Shown piece by piece: positions 42,011 to 51,434 of a stretch of 64,000 nucleotides of DNA. Both the position numbers and the translations under genes were made by a program. Source of the DNA: Bacillus subtilis (GTDB lineage Bacteria; Pseudomonadota; Alphaproteobacteria; Rhizobiales; Rhizobiaceae); NCBI GenBank assembly GCA_021733665.1, contig JAHREI010000008.1, forward strand, positions 85,885-149,884, given 5' to 3'. Position 1 is the stretch's first letter, and the number at the start of each line of letters is the position of its first letter. The notes under the pieces were generated by a model. The model did not search any database. It was not told the DNA's origin and was given only the letters and a program-made list of their open reading frames with translations.

Positions 42011-42048
42011 AAAATATTGAAAATATGCAATCAAATTTTCAATATTTT
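42011..42048. promoter_or_regulatory. Perfect 14-base inverted repeat, probable operator
   Basis: AAAATATTGAAAAT (42011-42024) and ATTTTCAATATTTT (42035-42048) are exact complements with a ten-base spacer. The element lies 56 bases upstream of the XRE-cupin start and 182 bases upstream of the ABC transporter operon. AT-rich sequence lowers its statistical weight somewhat, but 14 exact matches are unusual. Confidence 0.65.
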
Positions 42049-42229
42049 TTAATGTTATTTTTTCAGCGTCATTCGGCTAAAAATTGTACATTTATATTTA
42101 TTGTGTGATTTCAATTATTTATTTGAACTTTCCGGAGATTTTTATGAAAATTAATTTCATTTGAGTGAATTTCGCTTGTATCAATTTTCATTATAAGCTT
42201 ATCTTTCAAGAAAAAAGAGGGGTGGAACA

Positions 42230-43903
42230 GTGTTTGCAATGCAATCTGAACCGGATGTTATGCGCAAGGAAGATTCTGTGCTGTCGGTACGGAATCTGAC
42301 CATCAGTCTGCCAGAAGGGATGGAACGAAATCATGCCGTCGAGAATGTTTCTTTTGATCTTCAGAAGGGGCAAATTCTTTGCATTATTGGCGAATCCGGT
42401 TCCGGGAAGTCTGTAACAGCGAATGCGGTTATGGGGCTTTTACCCCGCATCATACGGATCACCTCCGGTTCGATGCTCTGCGACGGAGCTGAAATTGTCG
42501 GGATGGCGGCAGATAATCTGCGTGATCTGCGCGGGCGTGTTGTTTCAATGATTTTTCAGGATCCACTGTCTGCACTCAACCCGCTGATGACAATCGGTGA
42601 ACAGATTGCAGAGGTTATGCTGGCGCATAATGTGGGAACCATGCAGACGCGCAGAAAACGGGTGCTGGAATTGCTGGCAGAAGTCAGTTTACCTGATCCT
42701 GAGCTTATCTGTCATCAATATCCGTTTCGATTGTCAGGCGGGCAGCGCCAGCGTGTTATGATCGCAATGGCTCTGGCACTCGAGCCGACACTGCTGATCG
42801 CCGATGAACCGACAACCGCATTGGATGTGACCACTCAGGCGCAAATTCTCAAGCTGATCCGCGATATACAGCGCCGTAAAGGCATGAGCGTGATGTTTAT
42901 CACCCATGATTTTGGTGTTGTCGCTGAAATCGCTGACAGTGTTATTGTGATGGAGAAGGGGAGCATTGTTGAGCAGGGGGCTGCCGATAAGGTTCTGACG
43001 CGTCCGGAACATCCTTATACCAAGCGCCTCATCGCTGCGGTACCGAAGCTGACAGATCAGGATCGTACGAAAGACCTGCCTTTGAGGGATGAAACAATTC
43101 TCCGTGTTGAAAATCTGGTCAAAACCTATCGCAGCGGCAGTAAGTTTTTTGGTAAAGAGCGGATTGTTCCGGCAGTGCAGGATGTGTCGTTTGAACTGAA
43201 GCGCGGGCATACTTTAGGGATTGTCGGCGAAAGCGGCTCCGGCAAATCTTCTCTGGGCAAGCTGCTGATTAAGCTTATGCCTAGCGACAGCGGTAAAATT
43301 CTTTTTAACGGTCGTGATATTGCACCTTTACCGGAACAGGAATTCCGGCCGTTGCGTCCTAAAATCCAGATGATTTTTCAGGATCCGTTTGCGTCCCTTA
43401 ATCCGCGTTCAACGATTGGTCATATTCTCACCGTTGGCCCTGTCGCTCATGGCATGACCTATGAGCAGGCTCGCAAAGAGGCGCTTCATCTACTGGAGCA
43501 TGTGGGGCTTGATGCCGGAGCGTTCGGGCGTTACCCGCATGAGTTCTCTGGTGGTCAAAGACAGCGTGTCGGCATTGCCCGTGCCTTATTATTCAAACCT
43601 GATCTGCTGGTTGCTGATGAAGCGGTTTCGGCTCTTGATGTTTCTATTCAGGCGCAAATCCTGCAACTTCTTAATCAAATTCAAGACGAAACCGGCGTAT
43701 CCATGGTGTTTATTACCCATGATCTGCGTGTTGCTAGCCAGATATGCGATGAGATCGCGGTCATGCAGCGCGGCAAAGTTGTTGAGCAGGGGCCGCCATC
43801 GCAAATTTTCTTCAAGCCGCAATCCGCTTACACACGGGAACTGGTTGAAGCCATACCGGGAGGACATGCGGAGCGCTCTGCCACCACGGATACTTTGCAT
43901 TGA
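42230..43903 (+). CDS. Peptide-type ABC transporter, fused double ATP-binding protein
   Basis: The 557-residue protein contains two complete ATPase domains (DppD-DppF fusion). The first has Walker [11 protein letters not shown], signature LSGGQRQRV and Walker [13 protein letters not shown]; the second has [27 protein letters not shown] and [12 protein letters not shown]. It energises import of oligopeptides or related nutrients through the two permeases encoded downstream. GTG 42230 is preceded by GAGGGGTGG; ATG 42239 is an alternative only three codons later. It leads a six-gene operon that ends with GhrA and a D-2-hydroxyacid dehydrogenase. Confidence 0.93.
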   Translation: MFAMQSEPDVMRKEDSVLSVRNLTISLPEGMERNHAVENVSFDLQKGQILCIIGESGSGKSVTANAVMGLLPRIIRITSGSMLCDGAEIVGMAADNLRDLRGRVVSMIFQDPLSALNPLMTIGEQIAEVMLAHNVGTMQTRRKRVLELLAEVSLPDPELICHQYPFRLSGGQRQRVMIAMALALEPTLLIADEPTTALDVTTQAQILKLIRDIQRRKGMSVMFITHDFGVVAEIADSVIVMEKGSIVEQGAADKVLTRPEHPYTKRLIAAVPKLTDQDRTKDLPLRDETILRVENLVKTYRSGSKFFGKERIVPAVQDVSFELKRGHTLGIVGESGSGKSSLGKLLIKLMPSDSGKILFNGRDIAPLPEQEFRPLRPKIQMIFQDPFASLNPRSTIGHILTVGPVAHGMTYEQARKEALHLLEHVGLDAGAFGRYPHEFSGGQRQRVGIARALLFKPDLLVADEAVSALDVSIQAQILQLLNQIQDETGVSMVFITHDLRVASQICDEIAVMQRGKVVEQGPPSQIFFKPQSAYTRELVEAIPGGHAERSATTDTLH

Positions 43904-43976
43904 GTGCGGATAGAGACATTCAGGCAAATTAATAACAAGACATAAGAAAATAGCAGAATAGAAAAGGGGAGTTTCT

Positions 43977-45644
43977 ATGAGCAAAAATTATTCGGATATT
44001 CTGACAACAACGCGTCGCCAGACTTTGAAAATGCTGGGTCTGACCGGTGCGGCACTGTTTGCGCCTAATTTGTTGGGCAAACCGGCTTTTGCAGCCACAC
44101 CGCCTGCGAAGCCGGAAGGCCGTATTGTGGTCGGCTTTTCGCAGGAGCCAACTGTTTTCAACCCGTTGATGCCACGCATCGAGGCTGATGACGGTGTACA
44201 TTTCTCACTCTTCGATGCTTTGTTCAGTATTGACCCTGACGGGAAATTCCAGCCTGCTCTGGCTTTAGAAGTGCCGACATTGGAAAATGGCGGTATTTCC
44301 GAAGACGGACTGATATGGAAAGTCAAACTGCGTGATGATGTAAAATGGCATGACGGACAGCCTTTCACTGCTGAAGACGTCAAGTTTACATTGGAGCTGG
44401 TGGTTGATCCGAATTTCCGCAGCTGGCGCACGGCAGGTCATACATCAGTCCGTGATATTCAGGTTATTTCACCAACTGAGATTAGCTGGCGTATGGAAAC
44501 GGCTTATGCGCCTTATATGGCGATCCTCGCTGATACATTTATTGTGCCGAAGCATATTCTGGAGCCGGAGGCAGATCGTAATACGGCAGCGTTCAACAAT
44601 GCGCCGATTGGTACAGGGCCTTTTAAGTGGTCGCAGCGTGTTGCCGGTGACCATCTGGAGCTCGTTGCCAATACAGAATATTACGGTGACGGTCCTTATA
44701 TTGAAAAACTGATTTATAAATACATCCCCGATCTCACCGTGCTTTATACGCAATTTAAAAGTGGTGATATCGATATTATCGGCTCTCAGTTTATTATGCC
44801 GGATAATTATGAGGAGGCGAAATCGCTATCCGGTAAGACTGTCAGTTTGGTGCCATCGGCAACAGTTGAAGCAGTTTTCCTGAATATGGAACGCCCGCAA
44901 TTTAAAGACCCTGCCGTGCGTCAGGCGATTTATGCTGCCATAGACAAGCAAACAATTATCGATGCTCTTTACTACGGTCTGCCAACGCCGACTGAAACTT
45001 ACATGCCGAAGGAGTCGCTCTATTATAATTCGGAGCTGCCAAAGCACGAGTATAGTCCTGAGCTGGCACGCAAGCTGCTGGATGATGCAGGCTGGAAGCC
45101 GGGGGCAGGTGGTATTCGGGAGAAAGACGGCGTTCGCCTGAGTTTCACCAATTCTACAACATCGGGCAATCATCTGCGTGAGCAGGCGCAGCAATTCATG
45201 CAGCAGTCGCTTTCCGAGATTGGTATTGAGATGACCATCTCCAATCTGCCGCCGGCTGTGATGTGGGGGGAATATTGGACCCAGTCGAAATTCGATACCG
45301 TGCTGGTCGGCATTATTTACATGATCGGTGCTGATCCGGATGTAACATCGCGCTTCCATTCCGGTGCCATTACTGTGCAGGGCGGGCGTGGTGCAAACAA
45401 TGCTCAATATGTCAATAAAGAGGTTGATGCTCTTCTTGAGGAGGGCGGGCGCACTTTTGATATTGAGAAACGCCGTGCCATTTACAATCAGATCCAGGCA
45501 AAAATCCGTGAAGATCTGCCGCTTCTGCCAATCTTTCAGGCCATGACTGTACGCGGTCATAAAGAAGGGATCGAAGGCATCAAGCCGAACATCAATACGC
45601 GCATCGATACCTGGAATGCCGGTGAATATTACTGGAACCGCTGA
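43977..45644 (+). CDS. ABC transporter substrate-binding protein, SBP_bac_5 type
   Basis: The 555-residue protein is a large periplasmic binding protein of the dipeptide/oligopeptide family. Residues about 10-30 contain TTRRQTLKMLG, a twin-arginine-like signal, followed by a hydrophobic stretch and an AFAA cleavage region. The mature part has the family blocks VVGFSQEPTVFNPLMP, LRDDVKWHDGQPFTAEDVKFTLE and PLLPIFQAM. Ligands of the family range from peptides to sugars, opines and nickel chelates; here the neighbours suggest a modified amino acid or small peptide. A strong hairpin follows the stop codon, as often found after binding-protein genes that must be expressed above their permeases. 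Confidence 0.93.
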   Translation: MSKNYSDILTTTRRQTLKMLGLTGAALFAPNLLGKPAFAATPPAKPEGRIVVGFSQEPTVFNPLMPRIEADDGVHFSLFDALFSIDPDGKFQPALALEVPTLENGGISEDGLIWKVKLRDDVKWHDGQPFTAEDVKFTLELVVDPNFRSWRTAGHTSVRDIQVISPTEISWRMETAYAPYMAILADTFIVPKHILEPEADRNTAAFNNAPIGTGPFKWSQRVAGDHLELVANTEYYGDGPYIEKLIYKYIPDLTVLYTQFKSGDIDIIGSQFIMPDNYEEAKSLSGKTVSLVPSATVEAVFLNMERPQFKDPAVRQAIYAAIDKQTIIDALYYGLPTPTETYMPKESLYYNSELPKHEYSPELARKLLDDAGWKPGAGGIREKDGVRLSFTNSTTSGNHLREQAQQFMQQSLSEIGIEMTISNLPPAVMWGEYWTQSKFDTVLVGIIYMIGADPDVTSRFHSGAITVQGGRGANNAQYVNKEVDALLEEGGRTFDIEKRRAIYNQIQAKIREDLPLLPIFQAMTVRGHKEGIEGIKPNINTRIDTWNAGEYYWNR

Positions 45645-45656
45645 CAATCCAATTTT

Positions 45657-45689
45657 TCTGCACTCTCATTTTACAGATGAGAGTGCAGA
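45657..45689. promoter_or_regulatory. Perfect hairpin between binding-protein and permease genes
   Basis: TCTGCACTCTCA (45657-45668) and TGAGAGTGCAGA (45678-45689) pair exactly around a nine-base loop, with GC-rich sequence after it. It probably protects the upstream message or attenuates the permease genes. Confidence 0.7.
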
Positions 45690-45726
45690 GCCGCGTTTGC
45701 CTTGAGCAGATGTTTCAGATGACAGA

Positions 45727-46692
45727 ATGACGGGATCCAATATGCTCGGATATCTTCTTAACCGGCTATGGCAGAGCATTATACTGCTTGTGATTGTATC
45801 TATTACCGGCTTTGCAATTTTGAACCTGACACCCGGCGGGCCTTTGTCACAATTCGCCTTAACACCGGGTATGACTCAGGAAGCAATGGATCGCATTGCC
45901 GAGCAAATGGGTCTGAACCGGCCATTGCCTGTTCAATATCTGGACTGGGCATGGCGTCTGATACAAGGCGACTGGGGGACGTCATATCGTGATGGTCAGC
46001 CGGTTCTGAGTGTTATTGCACGCCATGTTCCGGCGACTTTGCTGCTGATGGGCACATCAACCGCTTTGTCCATTGCCATTGGCACATGGATTGGTATTCG
46101 TGGCGCAACACACCGCTATTCCACATTTGATTATGCGGCAACGATTGGTGCGATGATTGCGCTGTCAATCCCGACATTCTGGTTCGGACTTGTCGGCATT
46201 TATATTTTTTCTCTCAAACTCGGCTGGTTGCCTGCGGGCAATATGTACACGATCGGTGATGAAACTCTGCTGGGCTATATCCGTCATCTGATCCTGCCAA
46301 GTGTCGTTTTGTCATTGGTTAATGTGGCAATCTGGAGCCGCTATATGCGCACAGCCACACTGGATGTGATCAATCAGGAATTTGTGAAAACTGCCCGCGC
46401 CAAGGGGCTGACGGAGCGCCGTGTTCTGATGAAGCATGTTGTCGGTAATGCGCTGCTGCCGATGATCACCCTTGCAGGTGTGCAGTTGCCGAGCATTCTG
46501 AGCGGTGCATTGGTGACAGAAACGGTTTTTACATGGCCGGGTATGGGACGGCTGTTCCTCGATAGTCTGGGCTACAACGATTATCCCGTGGTGATGGGGC
46601 TGCTGATGTTCTCAGCGATACTGGTTCTTCTCGGCAATCTGATCGCTGACATCGTTGTCGCAACAGTTGATCCGCGTATTCGTCTGGCCTGA
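45727..46692 (+). CDS. ABC transporter permease, DppB type
   Basis: The 321-residue protein has six membrane segments, the N-terminal GYLLNRLWQSIILLVIVS helix typical of DppB, and the binding-protein-dependent transport loop FVKTARAKGLTERRVLMKHV (split motif) before the last helices. It forms the heterodimeric channel with the next gene product. It lies 82 bases after the binding protein, beyond the hairpin. Confidence 0.93.
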   Translation: MTGSNMLGYLLNRLWQSIILLVIVSITGFAILNLTPGGPLSQFALTPGMTQEAMDRIAEQMGLNRPLPVQYLDWAWRLIQGDWGTSYRDGQPVLSVIARHVPATLLLMGTSTALSIAIGTWIGIRGATHRYSTFDYAATIGAMIALSIPTFWFGLVGIYIFSLKLGWLPAGNMYTIGDETLLGYIRHLILPSVVLSLVNVAIWSRYMRTATLDVINQEFVKTARAKGLTERRVLMKHVVGNALLPMITLAGVQLPSILSGALVTETVFTWPGMGRLFLDSLGYNDYPVVMGLLMFSAILVLLGNLIADIVVATVDPRIRLA

Positions 46693-46734
46693 TGGCGATG
46701 GAAACTATCACATACAGAACTGCTGGAGTATAAA

Positions 46735-47613
46735 ATGACCGCCATTGTATCTGCAAAACTGGCTCCACGGTGGTGGCACAGCCGAGGTGTGCAGCGTTTC
46801 ATGCAGCACCGCCTTGCGCTGCTTGGTCTGTTCATGATCACCGCACTGACACTGGCCTGTATTATCGGGCCATATATTCTGCCTTATGATGCACTCTTCA
46901 TTGACCTGCGCGCGCGTTTTGCACCGCCCTTAACCGGCCAGCATTATCTGGGGACGGATCCGCTGGGACGGGATTTGGCGGCACGTTTGCTGGATGCCGG
47001 ACGCATATCGCTGCTTGTCGGTTTCTTTGCCATGTTGATCTCAACAGTAATCGGTACGGTGATTGGTGTTGTGGCAGGTTACTTCGGTGGCTGGGTCAGT
47101 ACCGTTCTGATGCGCTTTGTTGATGCGTTTTTGTCTTTTCCGTCTATTTTCCTGCTGCTGGCACTGGCTGCCTTGCTGGAGCCAAGTCCGGTTATGATTA
47201 CGGTTATCATCGCGGTAACAAGCTGGATGGAAGTGGCGCGTATTGTGGAAGCGGAAGTAAAATCTCTGCGTGAACGGGATTTTGTGCTCGCCGGCCGGAT
47301 GCTTGGTTTGCGCAATGCGCATATTATGTTTCGTGAGATTTTGCCGAATGCCATGGGGCCGATTATTGTGGCGGCAACGCTGACCGTTGCCCGCGCAATT
47401 CTGCTCGAGGCTTATATTAGTTTCTTAGGTTATGGAATCCAGCCGCCACTACCAAGTTGGGGCAATATGCTGAATGGCGCGCAACAATATCTGGCCAGCG
47501 CGCCGTGGCTGGCAATTATTCCGGGCCTGACAATTACGATCGCAGTTACCAGCTTCAACTTTATCGGTGACGGCCTGCGTGATGCACTTGATGTGCGCAA
47601 TGATCAGTTCTGA
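46735..47613 (+). CDS. ABC transporter permease, DppC type
   Basis: This 292-residue inner membrane protein has the DppC pattern: a short cytoplasmic N-end, the first helix around residues 28-48, the GTDPLGRDLAARLL periplasmic segment, and the EAA loop VLAGRMLGLRNAHIMFREIL. The C-end GDGLRDALDVR is also typical. It partners the DppB-type permease encoded 42 bases upstream. Confidence 0.93.
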   Translation: MTAIVSAKLAPRWWHSRGVQRFMQHRLALLGLFMITALTLACIIGPYILPYDALFIDLRARFAPPLTGQHYLGTDPLGRDLAARLLDAGRISLLVGFFAMLISTVIGTVIGVVAGYFGGWVSTVLMRFVDAFLSFPSIFLLLALAALLEPSPVMITVIIAVTSWMEVARIVEAEVKSLRERDFVLAGRMLGLRNAHIMFREILPNAMGPIIVAATLTVARAILLEAYISFLGYGIQPPLPSWGNMLNGAQQYLASAPWLAIIPGLTITIAVTSFNFIGDGLRDALDVRNDQF

Positions 47614-47633
47614 TAGCATACGGAGTTAACGAC

Positions 47634-48560
47634 ATGACACTATTCGCCAATATTGATGCAGCTCGTGGTGAGGCTCTTCGTAATCAGCTCAGAACATTGC
47701 TGCCGGATCAGAGTGTTGTATTAGCGGGCGAAGATTTTGACCCTGCGGATGTCAGCTATATCCTGACATGGAAAATCCCTGAAAATCTGGCGCAATATAC
47801 GGCTTTGAAAATTGTCTTTTCAATCGGCGCAGGCGTGGATCAGTTTCTGGGAGAAACTTTGCCTGAAGGTGTGAGGCTGGTGCGTCTGGTCGATCCGGGG
47901 CTGACCGCAATGATGCAGGAATATGTGACGATGGGCGTGCTCGCCCTGCATCGCGATTTGCCTGCTTATCTCGCACAAAGACAAACTGAAAGCTGGGCGC
48001 AGGTTGCCGTTCCGCCTGCAGCAAGTCAGAGACGCGTCGGGATAATGGGGCTTGGCGAATTGGGTAAAGGTGCGCTTGAAGCCCTGAAACCTCTCGGGTT
48101 TTCTCTCTCAGGCTGGGCACGCAGTGCGCATCAGATTGAGGGTGTTACCTGTTATCATGGCGCTGAGGGATTGAAGGATTTTCTCGCGGTGACGGATATT
48201 CTCGTCTGTCTTTTACCGCTGACGCCACAAACGGAAGGGTTGCTCAACGGCAATCTCTTTGAACAATTGCCAAAAGGTGCAGCACTTGTTCACGCAGGGC
48301 GGGGCAAACAGCTGCATCACGAGGATTTGCTTGCAGCACTTGATAACGGACAACTGCGTGCGGCTGTGATTGATGTGACAGATCCGGAACCGCTTCCTGC
48401 AGGACACAAATTCTGGTCGGATCAGCGGATACTTCTCACGCCGCATATTGCCTGTATTACCCGTATCGACATGGTGGTGCCTGCGATTGTCGCCAATTTG
48501 CAAAATCATCGCAACAATGCGGCTTTGCAGGGTGAAGTGGAACTTAGCCGCGGTTATTAA
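47634..48560 (+). CDS. ghrA: Glyoxylate/hydroxypyruvate reductase A
   Basis: The 308-residue protein is a D-2-hydroxyacid dehydrogenase of the GhrA group. The nucleotide site is VGIMGLGELGKGAL (about residues 136-149). The catalytic set is the Arg of HAGRGKQL, the Glu of DPEPLP and the His of TPHIAC. GhrA reduces glyoxylate to glycolate and hydroxypyruvate to D-glycerate with NADPH. It is 21 bases from the permease stop and 20 from the next start, so it belongs to the transporter operon. A DSD1 aldolase encoded in the divergent operon could produce its glyoxylate. The length (308) agrees with the 312 residues of the E. coli enzyme. Confidence 0.88.
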   Translation: MTLFANIDAARGEALRNQLRTLLPDQSVVLAGEDFDPADVSYILTWKIPENLAQYTALKIVFSIGAGVDQFLGETLPEGVRLVRLVDPGLTAMMQEYVTMGVLALHRDLPAYLAQRQTESWAQVAVPPAASQRRVGIMGLGELGKGALEALKPLGFSLSGWARSAHQIEGVTCYHGAEGLKDFLAVTDILVCLLPLTPQTEGLLNGNLFEQLPKGAALVHAGRGKQLHHEDLLAALDNGQLRAAVIDVTDPEPLPAGHKFWSDQRILLTPHIACITRIDMVVPAIVANLQNHRNNAALQGEVELSRGY

Positions 48561-48580
48561 TTTTTCAAGCAGTACAGATC

Positions 48581-50020
48581 ATGCCCGATACCAATAACAA
48601 CACTTCCATACCGGATCATCATTTGCTTGAACGCTTTACCGCGATTGTCGGTAAAGCTTATGCACTTGATGATCAGCAGGATATTGCGCCTTACATCAAC
48701 GAGCCGCTGAAGCTCTGGCCAGGGCAGACGCCGTTTGTGCTCAAACCAGCCACGGTTGCTGAAATCAGTGCAATCATGAAATTGGCAAGTGAGACCGGAA
48801 CTGCAATCATTCCGCAAGGCGGTAATACCGGACTGGTTGGCGGGCAAATGCCGGATCAATCCGGTTGTCAGATTGTTTTGTCACTATCACGGCTCAATCG
48901 CATTCGGGAGATTGATGTCGAGTCTGCTACGGTAACGGTGGAGGCCGGTGTTATTCTCCAAAACTTGCAGGAAGCGGCGGATAAAGAAAATCTGCTGTTT
49001 CCGCTGTCACTGGGCTCGCAGGGATCAGCGCAGATTGGCGGTAATCTGGCGACCAATGCGGGCGGCACCGGCGTATTGGCTTACGGTAACACGCGGGATT
49101 TATGCCTTGGTATTGAAGTGGTGCTGCCTTCCGGGGAAGTTTTTGAAGATCTGCGCAAATTGAAGAAAGACAATACCGGCTATGATCTGAAAAACTTGTT
49201 TATCGGCTCGGAAGGCACGCTTGGGATTATCACTGCGGCGGTACTCAAGCTGGCTCCGAAACCGCAGGGAAAAGAAATCGGCTGGGTCGGTCTGCATGAT
49301 GTCCGGGATGCATTGGCGCTTTTTCGTCTTGCATCACGACGCGCAGGTAATAATCTGACAGGTTTCGAGCTGATGATTGATCGCTCGCTGAGTTTTGTGC
49401 TGAAGCATATTGCCGGTGCTGTTATGCCTCTGAGCGATCATTATCCATGGTATGTGCTTATTGAAATTTCGTCCGGTCGTTCTGCGGAAGATGCGCGAGA
49501 ATTGATGGAAGAAATTTTGACGGAAGGCTTTGAAGCAGGGCTGGTTGGTGATGCCGTTATTGCGGCTAATCTCGGGCAGGCTGCTGACTTCTGGCGTTTA
49601 CGTGAAACAATGTCTGAAGCGCAAACACCGGAGGGGGCTTCCATCAAGCATGACATCTCCGTGCCAATCGCGACTATTCCGGATTTCATTGATCAAGCAT
49701 GGCAGGCTGTTCTGAAAGTGGCACCAAATGCACGGCTTTCCTGCTTCGGTCATATGGGCGATGGCAACCTGCATTATAATGTCTCACAGCCTGTGGGTGA
49801 GGAGCCTGCCGATTTTTACAAGATATACGGACAAATCAATCGCGCTGTTTATGATGTGGTGCGGGACTTTAAGGGCTCAATTTCTGCAGAACATGGCATC
49901 GGGCGATTGAAATGTGAAGAACTGGTTGCAACAACACCGCCAACGGCGCTTGATCTGATGCGGCGCATGAAAAAACTGTTGGATCCTCAGAACATCATGA
50001 ATCCGGGGAAGTTGCTGTAA
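48581..50020 (+). CDS. FAD-binding D-2-hydroxyacid dehydrogenase (D-2-hydroxyglutarate dehydrogenase-like)
   Basis: The 479-residue protein has the vanillyl-alcohol-oxidase type FAD domain (PQGGNTGLVGGQ, GSQGSAQIGGNLATNAGG) and the C-terminal FAD-oxidase cap with FGHMGDGNLHYN, whose histidines bind a metal, and SAEHGIGRLK. It matches GlcD/D-2-hydroxyglutarate dehydrogenase enzymes, which oxidise D-2-hydroxyacids and pass electrons to flavoprotein or quinone. Following GhrA, which makes 2-hydroxyacids, it suggests interconversion of 2-oxo and 2-hydroxy acids. It is the last gene of the operon. Confidence 0.9.
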   Translation: MPDTNNNTSIPDHHLLERFTAIVGKAYALDDQQDIAPYINEPLKLWPGQTPFVLKPATVAEISAIMKLASETGTAIIPQGGNTGLVGGQMPDQSGCQIVLSLSRLNRIREIDVESATVTVEAGVILQNLQEAADKENLLFPLSLGSQGSAQIGGNLATNAGGTGVLAYGNTRDLCLGIEVVLPSGEVFEDLRKLKKDNTGYDLKNLFIGSEGTLGIITAAVLKLAPKPQGKEIGWVGLHDVRDALALFRLASRRAGNNLTGFELMIDRSLSFVLKHIAGAVMPLSDHYPWYVLIEISSGRSAEDARELMEEILTEGFEAGLVGDAVIAANLGQAADFWRLRETMSEAQTPEGASIKHDISVPIATIPDFIDQAWQAVLKVAPNARLSCFGHMGDGNLHYNVSQPVGEEPADFYKIYGQINRAVYDVVRDFKGSISAEHGIGRLKCEELVATTPPTALDLMRRMKKLLDPQNIMNPGKLL

Positions 50021-50027
50021 GGCTGAT

Positions 50028-50071
50028 CCCGCATAAACTCCATGCTAACAATTGTACGGAGCCTATGCGGG
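50028..50071. terminator. Probable bidirectional terminator between convergent operons
   Basis: CCCGCATA (50028-50035) pairs with TATGCGGG (50064-50071), and CTCC with GGAG inside. A short T-rich stretch follows on the plus side. It lies between the stop of the dehydrogenase gene and the stop of the converging oxidase gene. Confidence 0.55.
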
Positions 50072-50103
50072 GCTTTGCTTCTGTGTCCGGAACAATGATG
50101 CGT

Positions 50104-51387
50104 TTAGAATCTGCGGGCTAAATAGTTTTCGGACAATTTTTCAGCCTCTTTATTATCAGTAACCAAACCGGCCACGAGCAGTCCGGTATCCGGTGCCATG
50201 GAAATTCCCGTATGTCCGTGGCCGAAGGCATAGATAATATCCGGTGATTTTTTTGATCTGCATATGACCGGCAGGCTATCAGGTGTGGATGGGCGATGCC
50301 CCATCCAGACATCATGGGTTTTACCGGCTGCATTCAGTTTCGGAAATAATCTGTAGGCATGGCCAAGCTGAATATGCGCTCTCTCCCAACGGGGAGGAGC
50401 ATCAACGCTGGACAGTTCGACTTGTCCGGCCAAACGCAAGCCGGTGGTCGTGGCAACGACGGCCATTTTCCCGTCCGCAGGCATCAGGCCGTGATTGATC
50501 TGTACATCAGGATCAGCAATGGTGATGTGGTATCCGCGCTCTGAGACAAGCGGGGTTTTATCGCCTAACAGTGCAGCCAGTTTTTTTGACCATATACCGG
50601 CAGCAATAACAGCTTTATCGCAGCGGACTTCTTCTGTCGCTGTGCGCAAGCCTGTCAGTTTCTCGCCATTGAAAATGAATTCACTGATTTCCCCTTTGAG
50701 ATGCGTACCACCACGTTTTACAAATAATTTTGCCAATGCGGCACAAAAAGCACCGGGGTCGGTCAGCATCGCTGCATCCGGCATTAAAACGCCGTATTGG
50801 TAATCGGGTGACAAATCAGGCTCAATTTGCCGGAGGTCTTCACCGTTGAGGATTTGCAAGGACACGCCGCTATCTCTGCGTAAGTCCCACCCCCTTTGGT
50901 CGTCTTCAAGCTCTTTTTTGCTGCGGTAAAGATAAATAGCGCCGCATTGCCGGATAAGGTCAGCAACACCCGCTTCCGTCCCGAGCTGCAAATAGCGCTG
51001 TACTGGCTGCTTGAGCAAAGGCAGGCGCTTAGAAACCTGATCTTCAATCTGTGCCCAGTTTCTGCCTGCCCAGATAAACCGCAACAGCCAGCCTGCGAGC
51101 TTTGGCAAGTATTGCCAACGCACCGAGAAAGGGCCGTTCGGGTCCATGAGAAATCGAGGAACACTGCGCCACAATCCGGGATAGGATATAGGCATAACAG
51201 CGCCGGGGCTTATCCAGCAGCCATTGCCGAAAGAGGCGGCCTGACGACCGCCTATTTCATCGCGTTCAATCAGGATGACCTGTTTGCCGCTCTCTTGTAG
51301 TGATAATGCGGAAAACAATCCGATGATACCGCCGCCAATGACGGCGATGGTTTCATGTTCCTTTGGATCGATCGGGCTGTTTTGCAT
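50104..51387 (-). CDS. D-amino acid dehydrogenase-like FAD oxidoreductase (DadA type)
   Basis: The protein (427 residues from ATG 51387) has an N-terminal FAD motif IAVIGGGIIGLFSALSLQES (about residues 14-33), a GRQAASFGNGCWISPGA loop, and the C-terminal FGHGHTGISMAPDTG motif that closes the FAD site. This set is characteristic of the DadA/D-amino acid dehydrogenase branch, which deaminates D-amino acids at the membrane. The open frame extends upstream to 51654, but that extension overlaps the cupin gene and has no family similarity, so the start at 51387 is chosen. It is the last gene of the four-gene minus-strand operon. Confidence 0.87.
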   Translation of the reverse strand: MQNSPIDPKEHETIAVIGGGIIGLFSALSLQESGKQVILIERDEIGGRQAASFGNGCWISPGAVMPISYPGLWRSVPRFLMDPNGPFSVRWQYLPKLAGWLLRFIWAGRNWAQIEDQVSKRLPLLKQPVQRYLQLGTEAGVADLIRQCGAIYLYRSKKELEDDQRGWDLRRDSGVSLQILNGEDLRQIEPDLSPDYQYGVLMPDAAMLTDPGAFCAALAKLFVKRGGTHLKGEISEFIFNGEKLTGLRTATEEVRCDKAVIAAGIWSKKLAALLGDKTPLVSERGYHITIADPDVQINHGLMPADGKMAVVATTTGLRLAGQVELSSVDAPPRWERAHIQLGHAYRLFPKLNAAGKTHDVWMGHRPSTPDSLPVICRSKKSPDIIYAFGHGHTGISMAPDTGLLVAGLVTDNKEAEKLSENYLARRF

Positions 51388-51434
51388 AATCTGGTCTCTG
51401 TGCGGGCAGGAGAGGGGCGATAACCGGCAGCTAA

